This document shows, in pieces, positions 41,113-51,235 of a stretch of DNA of 64,000 nt. The position numbers were made by a program, and so were the translations under genes. Within the stretch, counting starts at the first letter, position 1. Each line of letters opens with the position of its first letter. Below the pieces are notes generated by a model. It was not told the origin of the DNA. It saw nothing but the letters and a program-made list of their open reading frames with translations, and searched no databases. The DNA comes from Bathynomus jamesi. Lineage: Eukaryota; Arthropoda; Malacostraca; Isopoda; Cirolanidae. The stretch is taken from the NCBI GenBank assembly GCA_023014485.1, contig JAJOZX010002357.1:85001-149000 (forward strand). Direction: 5' to 3'.

Positions 41113-41529
41113 ATTTTTCCCTACAAATCTGTACGCCTCACTGGTAATCCTTTAAGGTTTTAATTTTTTTTTTTTACTTCTCTGTTTATTGTATTATATG
41201 TATGTATGTATGTATGTATGTATTTGTATATATAGATATGTATGTATATATATATGTATATATATTGTGTGTGTGTGTATGTATGTTATTTATTTTTACT
41301 TTTTTTTCTTTCTGTAACCTATATATAGGCTTAACCTTTTATGTACTTCAGTGTTCCTGAGGATGTCATTAGACGAAAGCGCTTGAGCACCATTTTGTGT
41401 TTCCTTTCCTTCGTGGTTTTATTCTTCATATATATTATATATATATAATATAAACGTAAAGAACGACGCTTGTATAGGAGAACATTCCGCGCAAGATGAG
41501 GAGGGAGAACGAACAAATGAAAAAATGAG

Positions 41530-41602
41530 GTAACCACCCGGGAATCGAACCCGGGATCTTCCGATTGCCGGTCAGATATGATAACCACTACACCATGGTC
41601 CT
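41530..41602 (-). mobile_element. tRNA-like head of SINE-B, copy 1
   Basis: 73 nt with A box TGTAGTGGTTA, anticodon stem TCTGA/TCGGA (one wobble), loop CCGGCAA and T arm CCGGGTTCGATTCCCGG. Triplet in the anticodon position is GGC (Ala), but position 33 is C rather than U and the acceptor stem pairs poorly, so it is not called as a tRNA gene. Confidence 0.7.
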
Positions 41603-41876
41603 CACTCGATCAGAAGTCGTAATTCTCCTACATACGCGCAGAAACCAATGCCCCGAAGGGGGCACCTCCCGTATGCCGCACATTTTTTCATTTGTTCGTT
41701 CTCCCTCCTCATCTTGCGCGGAATGTTCTCCTATACATGCGTCGTTCTTTACGTTAATTATACTGCGTGTTCTTTGCAGTTGAAATGTATATATAGGTGC
41801 GGCATACGGGAGGTGCCCCCCTCGGGGCATTGGTTTCTGCGCGTATGTAGGAGAATTACGACTTCTGATCGAGTGA

Positions 41877-41949
41877 GGACCATGGTGTAGTGGTTATCAT
41901 ATCTGACCGGCAATCGGAAGATCCCGGGTTCGATTCCCGGGTGGTTACC
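41877..41949 (+). mobile_element. tRNA-like head of SINE-B, copy 2
   Basis: Same sequence as the minus copy, on the plus strand, with intact A and B boxes (GGGTTCGATTCCC). Confidence 0.7.
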
Positions 41950-42148
41950 TCATTTTTTCATTTGTTCGTTCTCCCTCCTCATCTTGCGCGGAATGTTCTC
42001 CTATACAAGCGTCGTTCTTTACGTTAATTATACTGCGTGTTCTTTGCAGTTGAAATGTATATATATAGGTGCGGCATACGGGAGGTGCCCCCCTCGGGGC
42101 ATTGGTTTCTGCGCGTATGTAGGAGAATTACGACTTCTGATCGAGTGA

Positions 42149-42221
42149 GGACCATGGTGTAGTGGTTATCATATCTGACCGGCAATCGGAAGATCCTGGG
42201 TTCGATTCCCGGGTGGTTACC
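42149..42221 (+). mobile_element. tRNA-like head of SINE-B, copy 3
   Basis: Identical to copy 2 except CCTGGG for CCCGGG just before the T loop, which breaks one T-stem pair. Confidence 0.7.
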
Positions 42222-42329
42222 TCAATTTTTCATTTGTTCGTTCTCCCTCCTCATCTTGCGCGGAATGTTCTCCTATACAAGCGTCGTTCTTTACGTTAAT
42301 TATACTGCGTGTTCTTTGCAGTTGAAATG

Positions 42330-42330
<1 letters not shown>

Positions 42331-42375
<45 letters not shown>
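42331..42375. repeat. (TA)n(CA)n(TA)n microsatellite
   Basis: Tail of SINE-B copy 3 and target of the next element. Confidence 0.9.
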
Positions 42376-42909
42376 CAGGGTGTTCAAGAAAGGACTTACT
42401 TTTTATTTTTGAATAACTGTTTCTGTATGTTAGTTACAATAAATAACCATTTTTTTATGTCACTAAAGTATACAATTTGGAAATTGTTTTCAATAAAATT
42501 CACTATCAATATAATACCAATGACCTCAATTATCTGATTTAAATGTGCTCTGAAATTTTTAGCAGTTCGTGGTGAAATATCTTTTGTAATTCCATTTTTT
42601 ACATCTGTCTTGAGATTATTTTTATGGGGTTATTTAAAGGACAAAGTCTACAGGAATAATCCAAGCTACTAAATGAAATTACAGCAGCAACAAATGGAAC
42701 TGCAGAATATGTATTTTAACACGAACTGTTCAAAATTTCAGGGCATGTTTAATTCATATAATTGAAGTTAATGGCGACCATATTGAAAATGGCTTCCATT
42801 TAAAAACCATTCCAAAGTGCATACTTTATTGGCATGAAACATAATCAATGTAACTCACACAGAAATAGTTATTAAAAAATAGAAAATAGTTAGTCTTTTC
42901 TTGGACGCT
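42376..42909 (+). mobile_element. CAGGGTG-ended Tc1-mariner derivative, C-terminal remnant
   Basis: Ends CAGGGTGTTCAAGAAAGGAC and, complemented, CAGCGTCCAAGAAAAGACT, with similarity to about 50 bp. The internal frame at about 42,605-42,660 reads LRLFLWGYLKDKVYRNNP, and 42,745-42,800 reads HIIEVNGDHIENGF, both from the transposase C-terminus. The catalytic core is absent and the frame is broken. Confidence 0.75.
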
Positions 42910-42993
42910 GTGCATACAAAAAGGAATTTATTTTTGATCCAAAAGGATTCACGAAAGGACTGCTAATCCAATTCTGAAGCAAAACACACGAAA

Positions 42994-44827
42994 CAATGGT
43001 GGACATCGCATGCCTCACAGAAACACATCTTAAAGATTGCCAAGGAAATTGCGATAACTGCGAACACTATCGATAAGAAAGAATTGCATATCGATGGATT
43101 CAACTTACTAACAGCGGATAGAACAGCGAGACGTAAAGGTGGCTGTGCTGTTTACGTACATGAGAGGCATATGACAGAGACGGTAATAAGTAAATTCAAC
43201 ACCTTCGTGGAAACCCTTGCAGTGAAAATAGAGAAACTAAACATGGTACTGATAGTCATCTATAGACCTTCAAACTCTCCAACTTAAAAATGTTCGGATG
43301 CCATTGATGATATCCGAACCCTTATAAAGTCCGTAAACTCTCCATCCCCTAATATAATACTCTGCGGCGATTATAATTTCCCATTTATAAAATACAAAAA
43401 GGTGGGTAGAAATATATTTATACAGCAAGATAAGGGAGGGCACAAGAGAGGACCAGGAGCAAACAAAAGTGGGATCACTTTAACATATTGCTTCCCAGTG
43501 TTAATCACTTTAACATATTGCTTCCCAATATTTAGGATAAGGAGTACGATAAAAAGTGTTCGCTTTAATAAAGTAAAGGCATAAAAAGTAAATCATAACA
43601 TGTTAAAATATTAGATTGAAAGTAACTTTATAAGAAATGTTGCGCATATGGTCACACAAAGTAAAAAATTAATTTTAAGAAACTTTAGAATAAGACGTAA
43701 ATGTAAAAATTAACCAACTGATTAATTGAATGCCCGGTTAGGTCAACTGAGTACCCGGTTAGGTCAACTGAGTGCCAGGTTAGGTCAACTGAGTGCCAGG
43801 TTAGGTCAACTGAATGTCCGATTAGGTTAATTGTACGCCCTTGACGATTGGTTAGGTTAAGCCGTGATATTTTCGTTAGTTTTAACGAAAATATCACGAC
43901 TTAACCTAACCAATCGTCAAGGGCGTACAGTTGACCTAACCGGGCATTCAATTAACCTAACCGGGCATTCAATAATTTTCAAATCGTCCACAACGCGTTG
44001 TGGTCATATCCGAATCGTCCACAACTTTTATAACTTTATAACCGACTTGTATAGTATAACACCAAGAAAGAACTTTATAACGACTTGTATAATATAATAC
44101 CAAGAAAGAACTGAGCAAGTTTATAACTTTGTTAACATTTATAGCTTTGTTTACGGTCGGCAGGTTATCTCCTAGATTACCAACCTCTTTCTAACCAACC
44201 AACCTTTCTCTTTTTAACATATTGCTTCCCAGTGTTAATCATTTTAACATATTGCTTCCCAGGAGGGATCACTTTAACATATTGCTTCCCGAATGCTTTG
44301 GGAAGCAACATATTAAAGTGACCCCAAAAGTGCTGATGGCTCTCACAAACGAGTTTATGCTGACACAGGAGATAAAAGAAAATACCAGAAAAAATAACCA
44401 CAGAGATCTGGTATTCACGAATAAAACGAACTTGATTGCTGATATAAAAATAACCCCATCTATTATCTCAAACCACAACATAATCGAGCTGTCAACAAAT
44501 ATGGCGATAACATTAAAAGACGATACACATACGGAAGGAAGAAGCAAATTTGGGGCTTTTAATTTAAACTCCAAGATCATAAATTGGGAAGAAATCGGAT
44601 CACACATGGCCCAAATAGAGTGGAGAACAGTCTTAGAGAATAAAACAACGGAGGAAATGCTAACAACCTTGAAAGAAAAGACGCTGAAACGTTTAGAAAA
44701 ATATGTTCGGAAAGCACAGCCAAAAGGAAAAAGGAACTGGCTAGAGAGGCAAAAGAGAAGAATATTCTGCAAAAGAAAGAGAGTAGCAGCGGAGTTAGCT
44801 AATTGTGGAGACAAAATGCCAGGAAAG
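42994..44827 (+). pseudogene. LINE4 endonuclease region, split
   Basis: Starts MVDIACLTETHLKDCQGNCD with the catalytic Glu; after a frameshift, 43,084-43,287 gives DRTARRKGGCAVYVHERH and MVLIVIYRPSNSP. A stop precedes IILCGDYNFPFIKY (GDxN motif). The frame is cut in EDQEQTK by the insert at 43,472 and resumes at 44,325 with VLMALTNEFMLTQE, then DLVFTNKTNLIADI and SPHIIS-like SIISNHNIIEL, where the catalytic SDH is now SNH. The open piece 44,222-44,827 ends in the Lys/Arg-rich linker. Confidence 0.8.
43472..44324. mobile_element. hAT-like element, 8-bp TSD CAAAAGTG, in LINE4
   Basis: Ends GGATCACTTTAACATATTGC and, complemented, GGGTCACTTTAATATGTTGC. CAAAAGTG flanks at 43,464-43,471 and 44,325-44,332. 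Removing it restores EDQEQTKVLMAL, like EDQEQVKMLLAL in LINE3. CACTTTAACATATTGCTTCC is repeated at least five times near the ends. The interior holds five ~20-bp tandem units GGTTAGGTCAACTGAGTGCC (43,735-43,830) and a palindrome around AACGAAAATATCACG. Non-coding, 853 bp. Confidence 0.85.
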
Positions 44828-45143
44828 TAATGTAAGAAAAACTGGAGAATATTGAAAGGGAAATACAAATTCTGATTAAGGGCCATACAGAGAGGGAAGA
44901 AGAAAAGGTGGTAAAGCAATAAAGGAAAATCCAAAATATTTCTATAGCTATGCGAAGAGGAAAACAAAAACGCGCGCTTCCGTCGGCCCTAAAGGAAAGG
45001 AAATAATGAACTAACAGACGATCTAAAAGAAATATCTGAAATATTGAGAGGTCAGTATGAATCGGTCATCAGTCCCACAAAAAGTGACAAGGCGATACCT
45101 GACATAGATGCATTTTTCGAAGAGAAATTGCAAGGAGAATGTA

Positions 45144-46516
45144 TGAGGGCCACTCAATATATCATATTTTGCCCCACCTTTTTTTTTCTTTCTAAGTTTT
45201 CTTGTAAGTTCCAGAAATTTTGTACACAAGTAGTTACATACTTTTTTACAAGTTTTTATTTTTCCACATAGTCTTCATCCTTTTCTACGCCTTTCCTCCA
45301 CCTCGAAACAAGGGCCTTTATTCTTTGCTGGTAAAAGTCCGCTGGGTTCCGCTGGAACCACCTCTTAATCTCCTCAACAACCTCATCGTCACTCTCAAAC
45401 TTTCTTCCACAAAGAGCATCCTTCATTGGCCCAAACAAATGGAAGTCTGAAGGTGCCAGATCCGGGCCGTATGGAGGGTGGGGTAACACAGTAAAGCACA
45501 TTTTGTGATGGCCTCTCTTGTTTGCAAACTGTTGTGTGGTCTTGCGTTATCGTGCAAAAGAAGGACGGCTTCCAGTTTTCTCTCCGGTCGAACTCGCTTT
45601 ACACGTCTCTAGAGTCTCTGTAGGGTAGCAATATATGCCTCTGAGTTGATTGTTTGTCCTTTCTTCATAATGTCCACCAGAATCACCCCTTTCATGTCTC
45701 AGAAGATGGTGGCCATAACCTTTCCTGCAGAGGGAGCCATTTTGAACTTTTTCTTGCGTGGAGAGTGCGTGATGCCATTCCATGGATTGGCGTTTTGTTC
45801 AAGTGATGTACCCAAGTCTCATCCCCAGTCACAATTCGTGAAAGGAAGTCATCCCCCTTCTCTCTTGTATTGAACCAACGACTCAGAAACAATTTTTTTT
45901 CTTTGGTCTGTGTAATCTTCAGTCATTTGGCGAGGAACAAACCGTGAACACACTTTTGAGTATCCCAGTTGTTGAATTATCGTATTTACACTTCCTTGAC
46001 TAATTCCTAGCTCCAGTGATAGCTCCTTGTATGTGACGCGCCGATTTGATCGAATGATGCTGTTAGCACGTTGCACACTGTGAGATGTTACAGCCGATGC
46101 CGGGCGACCGCTGCGTGGCTCATCATCGAGGCTGGCTCTCCCTCTCTCCGATGATCTCACACATTTAGACCAGCGTCCAACTGTGCTTCGATGAAAACAG
46201 CATCTCTGTAAACGTTTTGTAGACGTTTGTGAATATTTCCAACTGTTTCCTTCTCTGCGGTTAAGAACTCGATAACAGTTCTCTGTTTACGACGCACATG
46301 ACTGTCAGACGCCATTTTCGAAACTGCGTTAACCATCGGTTTTCTACAATGGCGTTTAAAAGCAGTTTTATACAAGCAGGGGAGATTCAAACTGGAAAAT
46401 TCCGGTTATGTGAAGCGCAGAAAGTTCAAACTTACGGTCCAAAAGACATTTCAGCCCCATGACCTATTATTTGGCTAAGAAAAAAGGGTGGGGCAAAATA
46501 TATTGAATGCCCCTAG
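45144..46516 (-). mobile_element. Mariner, copy D, inserted in LINE4
   Basis: Ends TGAGGGCCACTCAATATATC and, complemented, CTAGGGGCATTCAATATATT, with TA at 45,142-45,143 and 46,517-46,518. 1,373 bp. Same family as copy C. Removing it joins the LINE frame as LQGECITDFDF. Also antisense to its host LINE. Confidence 0.92.
45256..46315 (-). pseudogene. Mariner DD34D transposase, frameshifted
   Basis: The start is at MASDSHVRRKQR (46,315). HTH part: VIEFLTAEKETVGNIHKRLQ and, in the open piece to 45,849, SERGRASLDDEPRSGRP and YKELSLELGISQGSVNTIIQ. The catalytic part keeps TGDETWVHH with Trp intact (unlike copy C), then a frame change into SLHARKSSKWLPLQ-type shadow text. The second Asp (HDNARPHNS) lies in yet another frame near 45,540 and the third in YGPDLAPSDFHLF. 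At least four frame changes. It and copy C have different lesions, so both decayed independently from an intact parent. Confidence 0.83.
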
Positions 46517-46989
46517 TATAACAGACTTTGATTTTTCCCCAGAAGATGTAGCGAGAGCTATCGAACAAATGAAATCACATTCACCTGCAGGTCCGAACAA
46601 ATGGAACGCACTACTGATTAAAAAATGTAAAAATTAAATAGCTACACCCTTATGCTGGATATGGAGAAGATCCGTAGACACTGGAGAAAAACCGAGCATC
46701 TTGAAAAGAGCGAACATTGTCCCTATGTATAAAGGAGGGGATAGATCTTAAGCAAAGAATTAATGGCTGCAGAGAACTCTACTGGGAAAGACTAGCAAAG
46801 TAAATCTGTACTCCCTGGAAAGAAGAAGAGAGAGGTACATCATAATCTACATATGGAAAATGATCGAAAAACTGTTACCAAACCTCAAACTAAACCCAAT
46901 TACCATCCAAACAACGCTGTAAAATAGGAAAGGCAGAATATGTAGTTCCCAAATTAAAGGCCTGGCAAGGGACCGCCTCAACACCATTT

Positions 46990-47112
46990 CATACTTACAG
47001 CAATAACTTTTCCTAATTTCGTAGAAATTAGGAAAAGACGATACCATTACCAATAGACTATAGCCTAGTAAGGCCATAGAGGCCCTTACTAGTCTTTAAG
47101 GAACGTTAAGTC
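46990..47112. other. Short unassigned stretch
   Basis: A small inverted repeat CTAATTTCGTAGAAATTAG lies at 47,013-47,031. Nothing else recognised. Confidence 0.4.
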
Positions 47113-47435
47113 TTTAGTTTTCAGCATGATGGAGCACCTCCACACACTGCTTGTGAAACTCGCAACTTTTTGAGGAAGAATTTTTCCGAGCGACTAATCT
47201 CCTTTCATAAGCCAGTGGAATAACCCCATTCTCACCAAACCTCACACCCTCTGACTTTTTTTGGGGGGTTATATAAAAGACAGGATGTACTCTATCAAGC
47301 CTACAACACTTGAAGACCCCAAAAAAAAGTCTATGAGGTAATGAACAACATCCCAGCTGAACTATTTCCAAATATTATGTCAAACATTCGTGTGAGGTTG
47401 AATATTGTTAGAAAAAAAATGGCAATACACTGAAC
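47113..47435 (+). pseudogene. DUF4817-type transposase C-terminal relic
   Basis: A frame without start reads FSQHDGAPPHTACETRNFLR-like sequence (exactly QHDGAPPHTACETRNFLRKN), which holds the second catalytic Asp, then SERLISFHKPVE and a stop, then HPLTFFGGLYKRQ where SPDLTPLDFFLWG is usual. The third Asp is therefore not preserved. No left terminus is seen. GTGTCCGCAGAAAAGTGCC (minus strand of 47,540-47,557) may be the right end. Confidence 0.6.
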
Positions 47436-47568
47436 ATGTTGCTTAAGGTTAATAAACTCCTATGTTCTACGTACCTATTGCACTTGTCTTTGTGTCTAGA
47501 TTCCTTTTTTTCAGCTTAGAACACTTATTTAGAAATAGAGGCACTTTTCTGCGGACACCTTTTATATA

Positions 47569-48083
47569 CAGGGTGGGCCGAAAGTCTGGATCCATAGGAA
47601 AATATTTATTTTAATACATAAATTACAACAAATGGTAAATACTTAAAATGAATATCAACTTTAACTCGTAAATGCGTATCCGTGATACTGTACAGTAGTT
47701 CGTACTCCAGTATAAATACTCAAATACTTTTTTTATTTCAGCCCAGAAATGGCTTCGAATCTAACAACAGAAGACCGGGTAGAACTTGTGTTCATGTACG
47801 CAAGACAGGGCGCTACACACAGAGAAGTTGCTACCGAATTCAATAGAAATCATCCTGATAAGCATCCAGTAACACATGCGACTGTTGGCAAGTTGTTTAA
47901 ACGTTTCAAAGAAACGGGAAGTGTACATGATCGACGGCGTTCTGGTCCAGTACGAACCACTGTACAGTATCACGGATACGCATTTACGAGTTAAAGTTGA
48001 TATTCATTTTAAGTATTTACCATTTGTTGTAATTTATGTATTAAAATAAATATTTTCCTATGGATCCAGACTTTCGGCCCACC

Positions 48084-48086
<3 letters not shown>
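47569..48086 (+). mobile_element. CAGGGTG-ended element with 138-bp TIRs
   Basis: Ends CAGGGTGGGCCGAAAGTCTG, inverted at the right, TA flanks at 47,567-47,568 and 48,087-48,088. Identity between the arms extends for about 138 bp, to GTACAGTAGTTCGTACT against AGTACGAACCACTGTAC. 518 bp. The inner ~240 bp encode only a transposase HTH. Confidence 0.9.
47749..47994 (+). CDS. Orphan transposase HTH domain ORF
   Basis: 81 codons, intact: MASNLTTEDRVELVFMYARQ, then GATHREVATEFNRNHPDKHP, ATVGKLFKRFKETGSVHDRR and SGPVRTTV. This is the N-terminal paired-HTH start of a DUF4817-type transposase, ending with residues read from inside the right TIR. The catalytic domain is absent, so it cannot transpose itself but might bind the TIRs and repress or compete with related transposases. 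Whether it is transcribed is unknown. It is the only small ORF of this family in the window free of stops. Confidence 0.6.
   Translation: MASNLTTEDRVELVFMYARQGATHREVATEFNRNHPDKHPVTHATVGKLFKRFKETGSVHDRRRSGPVRTTVQYHGYAFTS

Positions 48087-48088
<2 letters not shown>

Positions 48089-48148
<60 letters not shown>
48089..48148. repeat. (TA)n microsatellite
   Basis: Follows the 518-bp element directly. Confidence 0.95.
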
Positions 48149-48150
<2 letters not shown>

Positions 48151-48515
48151 TTGAACTCTAAAACTAAAACTAAGTTATTAATCCCGAAAAATAACTTTAT
48201 TTTGATAATTCATTTGTGGATTTCCACGACACCAATAAACTACCTCAGAAGACCTTATAAATTTAACCACATAAATGATTTGTAGCTCGAAAGATAATCA
48301 ATAGCATGCCATATACTGTAGAAGACCCTCTCACACAATGCTTTCTCTTGACAAAAGAGACTGTCTGTTTCTATTTCAAATACTGATATTTCATTGAAGG
48401 AAACGAAGAACTCGAGACTGTTTCCCATTTTAATTTATACGACAAATTATTGCGCAAGAAGTTAATAAATAAGAAATATAAATAAGAAAAGCAATTTTTT
48501 AATTCAACAGATAAA

Positions 48516-48517
<2 letters not shown>
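48149..48517. other. No gene seen
   Basis: AT-rich spacer between two (TA)n arrays. No recognisable frame or repeat. Confidence 0.5.

Positions 48518-48577
<60 letters not shown>
48518..48577. repeat. (TA)n microsatellite
   Basis: Precedes the PLE5 palindrome. Confidence 0.95.
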
Positions 48578-48580
<3 letters not shown>

Positions 48581-48612
48581 CATGCGGGTTGCTTCTACAG
48601 AGCTTCAATTTA

Positions 48613-50083
48613 ATATTTAGGAGAAATCCAATGACAAGGAGAAATGTAAATGCCATGAAAAGTCTTCTTTAATGCGCAACGTTTCGAGCAATACGCTCAT
48701 CTTCAGGCTGTTTAATAACAATGTGAAATTAAAATCAATATTGAATGAAAAACAAAACAGAAAATTTCTATAACCTATTCGTAAAGACAAATTTTAAAAG
48801 ACTGAGAAAAGAGGGTTAAATTCTAAGTTATACAGATTTACATATAAAAATTAAGAAGTTATTTTTAAATACATGTAGTAAATGTGAAATTAATACACTG
48901 GAAAAATTACCAATAGTACACTGGAACAATGGAACTATCTACCTTACACTGCAGTATCCGAGGCTGACTAATTTGAGCAGAGACAAAGAACGGGAAACAC
49001 GAGAGATGGCGAGGGCGATTGGGGAAGGAGGGATTATAAGGAATTGGGGAAGGAGGAGGGATCATAGCAAATTGAGAGGGACGGCCGATGAGTCAACATT
49101 CAGACTAGGGGACAATGCTTTAATGAAAAGCGATTCTAAAATTCTTAGTGAGTTGGGACAAGTATTACAACCAAGAATTTTAAAATTGTCTAAAGTGACA
49201 TCAATTTTACATTTAATGCTGTGTTCACGAATACTCGAGGCTTCTTTAGTTTTTAAAATTTTACCTGTTCGGCCACTTATTCCCATATGCGAATAAAATC
49301 TAGCCCTGAGAGAGCGAACAGTGCTGCCGATGTAATTCCCAAGGAGACACCTGGGGCAGGTAAATAAATATACAACACCGCTACGCAACGAGTCAGGGCT
49401 AGATTTTATTCGCATATGGGAATAAGTGGCCGAACAGGTAAAATTTTAAAAACTAAAGAAGCCTCGAGTATTCGTGAACACAGCATTAAATGTAAAATTG
49501 ATGTCACTTTAGACAATTTTAAAATTCTTGGTTGTAATACTTGTCCCAACTCACTAAGAATTTTAGAATCGCTTTTCATTAAAGCATTGTCCCCTAGTCT
49601 GAATGTTGACTCATCGGCCGTCCCTCTCAATTTGCTATGATCCCTCCTCCTTCCCCAATTCCTTATAATCCCTCCTTCCCAATCGCCCTCGCCATCTCTC
49701 GTGTTTCCGTTCTTTGTCTCTGCTCAAATTAGTCAGCCTCGGATACTGCAGTGTAAGGTAGATAGTTCCATTGTTCCAGTGTACTATTGGTAATTTTTCC
49801 AGTGTATTAATTTCACATTTACTACATGTATTTAAAAATAACTTCTTAATTTTTATATGTAAATCTGTATAACTTAGAATTTAACCCTCTTTTCTCAGTC
49901 TTTTAAAATTTGTCTTTACGAATAGGTTATAGAAATTTTCTGTTTTGTTTTTCATTCAATATTGATTTTAATTTCACATTGTTATTAAACAGCCTGAAGA
50001 TGAGCGTATTGCTCGAAACGTTGCGCATTAAAGAAGACTTTTCATGGCATTTACATTTCTCCTTGTCATTGGATTTCTCCTAA

Positions 50084-50088
<5 letters not shown>
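48613..50088. mobile_element. PLE5: 1.48-kb near-perfect palindrome
   Basis: Left arm 48,613-49,309 and right arm 49,393-50,088 are almost identical inverted copies (only a few single-base indels seen, for example GGG/GG near 48,989), with an 83-bp spacer. Each arm is a PLE 3' end: GIY-YIG C-terminus, 3' UTR and a hammerhead-like CTGAAGA...GAAAC core (minus 48,681-48,706, plus 49,994-50,019). Arm identity implies recent formation or gene conversion. Confidence 0.88.
49062..49415 (-). CDS. PLE5 GIY-YIG endonuclease domain
   Basis: 117 open codons from the spacer into the left arm: SGVVYLFTCPRCLLGNYIGS gives GVVY...YIG with the CxxC (CPRC) between; SLRARFYSHMGISGRTG supplies the catalytic Arg; IREHSIKCK follows; and LRILESLFIKALSPSLN carries the late Glu and the typical C-terminus. 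All landmark residues are present. The GVVY...YIGS part lies only in the spacer, so the right arm (49,416-49,640, plus) repeats just the C-terminal two thirds. This PLE lineage differs clearly in sequence from PLE1-4. No RT is attached. Confidence 0.82.
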   Translation of the reverse strand: MRIKSSPDSLRSGVVYLFTCPRCLLGNYIGSTVRSLRARFYSHMGISGRTGKILKTKEASSIREHSIKCKIDVTLDNFKILGCNTCPNSLRILESLFIKALSPSLNVDSSAVPLNLL

Positions 50089-50119
<31 letters not shown>

Positions 50120-50143
50120 TGTGTGTGTGTGTGTGTGTGTGTG
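50084..50143. repeat. (TA)n(TG)n microsatellite
   Basis: Closes the PLE5 palindrome on the right. Confidence 0.95.
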
Positions 50144-51173
50144 TAAAAATGTAAAAAATGAACAATCAATAATTCCTACATTCATATAATTCTTATATTC
50201 ATTCATATAATTCTTATGTTCACTCATATACTTCGTATATTTATATAATCGTTATATTCTTTTTCATATATTCATTTTGACATATAAAGTCCAAAATCGT
50301 ATAACGCTGGTACGAGTTTGGATAAATTTTTTATTTACTTTCGATTTTATAATTGGTGAATTATTTCTTTTTAAACTACTTCATCATTTTTTTAGCTTAA
50401 TAATGTAATCTTGTTCATTCCCTATATACATTCTCTCTTCGTTATAAAAGATGAAGTCATGTCCTGCTTAACGTTTAATTTTGAATGTTAAGCATTTAAT
50501 TTTTGCTCATGTGCATGTTTGCTTGTAATTCTTGATGGGAAGGAATATTTCAATTTCCATTTTTAGTTAACTCGGCAGATCATGATAAAATCAGATCTGT
50601 CAATATGCGGTTTAAAATAAAAATATGGCTTCCTCTTGCTTAGCAGTCTAGACATTGCTACAGCAAAAATATTTGTTTTGTCTTTAAATGTTTTGCAAAG
50701 TAAATCAGCCTATTGAAAATAAAAGACAAAAACAGATCAGCATTAAATAATAATGATGTCAGTAAAAACTTCAGTATAAAAGCCCATAAAATTTCTCCAA
50801 TGTTCATTCTGAATTGGCTGATTTAACTTAGAGGCTGAGCATTACTCGTAACATTTTAGCAGTAAAATTACAGTAAGAAAAAAATCTTTGTCTTCTCCTT
50901 CGAGCCTTGCTCTCTTCAGAGAACTTAGTCTTAAATAAAGAAAAATAATTTCCCGATTCATTACAAGAAGAATCGGGTAACCTCCAGAGAATTAGGTAAG
51001 CTTCACAGAGTCCTCCGATCCACTACAAGAAGAAATCGGAGAGTAGTATAAAAGAAAACTACTGCGATTCCCTAAACGGTACCAGCTACCCCAGAGGGAG
51101 AAAATCCGTTGCTGCCACCTAACCAGAAACCCCGTCAACTTCGAACCGACCAAGGCCATAGACGGAGGGGTTA
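50144..51173. other. No gene; possible old PLE end near 50,830
   Basis: GAGGCTGAGCATTACTCGTAA at 50,830 resembles a decayed CTGAAGATGAGC...GCTCGAAAC hairpin, but too weakly to call. ATTCATATAATTCTTAT repeats lie at 50,180-50,230, and RGAAGAAATCGG-type direct repeats at 50,968-51,050. Confidence 0.35.
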
Positions 51174-51199
51174 ATATATATATATATATATATATATAT
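51174..51199. repeat. (TA)n microsatellite
   Basis: Short TA array at the left edge of the inverted-end repeat copy 2. Confidence 0.9.
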
Positions 51200-51235
51200 G
51201 GGATTGAACTCAGATTTGTCCCCTAAGTTTTTTTT

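Larger units (their letters stand above)
40080..41425 (+). mobile_element. PLE4: Penelope-like element, 3' half
   Basis: Plus-strand coding from the RT-GIY linker to the end, 3' UTR with a ~130-bp tandem duplication, hammerhead-like core CTGAGGA...GAAAG at 41,357-41,379 and the terminal CTTCGTGGTTTTATTC shared with PLE2 (TTTGTGGTTATTTTC). 5'-truncated next to the SINE. Close sequence identity to PLE2 marks them as one family. Confidence 0.82.
41446..42330. mobile_element. SINE-B cluster: one minus and two plus copies
   Basis: Each unit has GTGCGGCATACGGGAGGTGC, a spacer ending ACTTCTGATCGAGTGAGG, a tRNA-like head, then TTTTTCATTTGTTCGTTCTC and ACAAGCGTCGTTCTTTACGT. The plus units at about 41,797-42,060 and 42,066-42,330 are almost identical and tandem. 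The minus unit at 41,446-41,673 faces them, forming a large inverted repeat. Confidence 0.85.
44880..46745 (+). pseudogene. LINE4 reverse transcriptase, split by mariner
   Basis: Before the mariner the frame carries NPKYFYSYAKRK-like sequence and EKLQGEC; after it ITDFDFSPEDVARAIEQMKS, then SPAGPNKWNALLIKKCK and NIVPMYKGGDRS. The region with the catalytic Asp residues (YTDFAKAFD and FADD) is deleted, so no RT activity is possible. Confidence 0.78.
42990..46985 (+). mobile_element. LINE4 with hAT-like and mariner insertions
   Basis: Third member of the LINE1/3 family. Endonuclease 42,990-44,500, linker to 44,830, RT from 44,880 to about 46,740 and thumb fragments to 46,985. Two insertions: 43,472-44,324 in the endonuclease and 45,144-46,516 in the RT. 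It is 3'-truncated and lacks the SLLHQ tail. A large deletion joins NIVPMYKGGDRS directly to the thumb near 46,745. Confidence 0.8.

Noticed and set aside
41877..41949. Genuine tRNA-Ala(GGC) gene
   Set aside because: The acceptor stem pairs poorly, position 33 is C, and the sequence is repeated with an attached SINE body and tail.
41446..42330. Repeat-spacer-like spacing suggesting a CRISPR array
   Set aside because: The repeats are 260-bp SINE units with tRNA-like heads, partly inverted, in a eukaryotic setting; no short direct repeats with unique spacers.
44269..44967. 232-codon minus-strand ORF with hydrophobic stretches
   Set aside because: Antisense of the LINE4 endonuclease and linker; the Phe/Leu-rich text comes from complementing Lys/Asn-rich coding.
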